DNA of 7,430 bases from Chloroflexota bacterium (GTDB lineage: Bacteria; Chloroflexota; Dehalococcoidia; SM23-28-2; RBG-16-64-32): NCBI GenBank assembly GCA_022561095.1, contig JADFRV010000110.1, forward strand, positions 1-7,430, written 5' to 3'. The notes beneath the pieces are model-generated. The model had not been told where the DNA came from. It was given only the letters and a program-made list of their open reading frames with translations, and did no database searches. The translations under genes and the position numbers were made by a program. Positions 7,342-7,430 of the stretch are shown piece by piece. Every line of letters starts with the position of its first letter. Positions within the stretch are counted from its first letter, which is position 1.

Positions 7342-7350
7342 ATTATAGCA
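7342..7350 (-). promoter_or_regulatory. Extended -10 promoter of the gatC-gatA-orphan-aminotransferase operon
   Basis: The minus strand reads TGCTATAAT: a consensus -10 hexamer TATAAT (7347-7342) preceded by the extended -10 element TGn. No TTGACA-like -35 box is visible 16-18 bases upstream, which fits an extended -10 promoter. Transcription would start near 7335 and give a leader of about 35 bases before gatC. All four minus-strand genes down to 3998 could be read from it, since their gaps are small and no terminator is seen between them. Confidence 0.65.
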
Positions 7351-7368
7351 GCGTGACGTTTTACAGGT

Positions 7369-7392
7369 AGGCCGGTGTTTGTTCACCGGCCT
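7369..7392. other. Perfect 9-bp hairpin upstream of the operon promoter
   Basis: AGGCCGGTG and CACCGGCCT form a perfect inverted repeat around a six-base loop (TTTGTT on the plus strand). Neither strand has a clean T-run after the stem: the minus strand continues ACCTGTAAAA and the plus strand TGCTGC. It may be a weak terminator of a gene lying beyond 7430, or an operator for the gatC promoter, whose -10 box is 20 bases away. The stem is certain; the role is not. Confidence 0.5.
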
Positions 7393-7430
7393 TGCTGCAC
7401 GATAGTATGAACGTATTGAGTGGACAGCTG

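Noticed and set aside
7301..7386. Longer upstream frame through gatC reaching 7386
   Set aside because: It is a shifted reading of gatC with Arg/Thr/Ser-rich content; gatC has a perfect ribosome site and full family match.
1..7430. CRISPR array, tRNA, insertion sequence or defence system
   Set aside because: No regularly spaced repeats, cloverleaf, transposase or terminal inverted repeats were seen, and the genes are housekeeping, transport or surface proteins.

Overview
This 7.4-kb bacterial window has high GC, including many G/C third codon positions. It holds five intact protein genes, one large gene broken by a frameshift and a probable gene remnant. I see no tRNA, rRNA, CRISPR array, insertion sequence or phage gene.

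Layout. Bases 1-177 hold no gene I can support. From 178 to 2306 on the plus strand lies an APC-family amino-acid permease fused to a PTS EIIA type-2 domain and a C-terminal RCK_C (TrkA-C) domain. It is interrupted by a perfect 5-bp tandem duplication (GGTCA GGTCA) at 546-555. Removing one copy restores a 707-residue protein. Convergent to it is a lipoprotein (3741 to 2341, minus) with a Big-like domain and seven LVIVD-type repeats, probably a seven-bladed beta-propeller. Bases 3742-3997 contain what looks like the decayed or truncated 3' end of another minus-strand gene.

From 7430 down to 3998 the minus strand carries a compact operon: an extended -10 promoter, gatC (TTG start, perfect AGGAGG), gatA with all three catalytic residues, a 90-residue orphan, and a PLP-dependent class I/II aminotransferase whose GTG start overlaps the orphan's stop by 4 bp. 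GatC and GatA are two subunits of GatCAB, which converts misacylated Glu-tRNA(Gln) and/or Asp-tRNA(Asn) to the correct amide form. gatB is not in the window.

Origin. From memory of similar proteins, the left part (lipoprotein beginning CGDSTG, LVIVD repeats, permease-EIIA-RCK_C fusion) feels Gemmatimonadota-like. The right part (GatC, GatA, aminotransferase) feels Chloroflexota-like, perhaps Dehalococcoidia. A few lines counted by hand suggest somewhat higher GC on the right. The change falls near 3960-4000, just past the aminotransferase stop. The window may therefore be a chimeric metagenome contig or a recent transfer junction; this is inference without a database search.

I did not find a convincing new multi-gene system. 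The most useful observations are the clean 5-bp duplication in the permease, the possible junction with its gene remnant, the three-part permease fusion and the small orphan translated with gatA and the aminotransferase.
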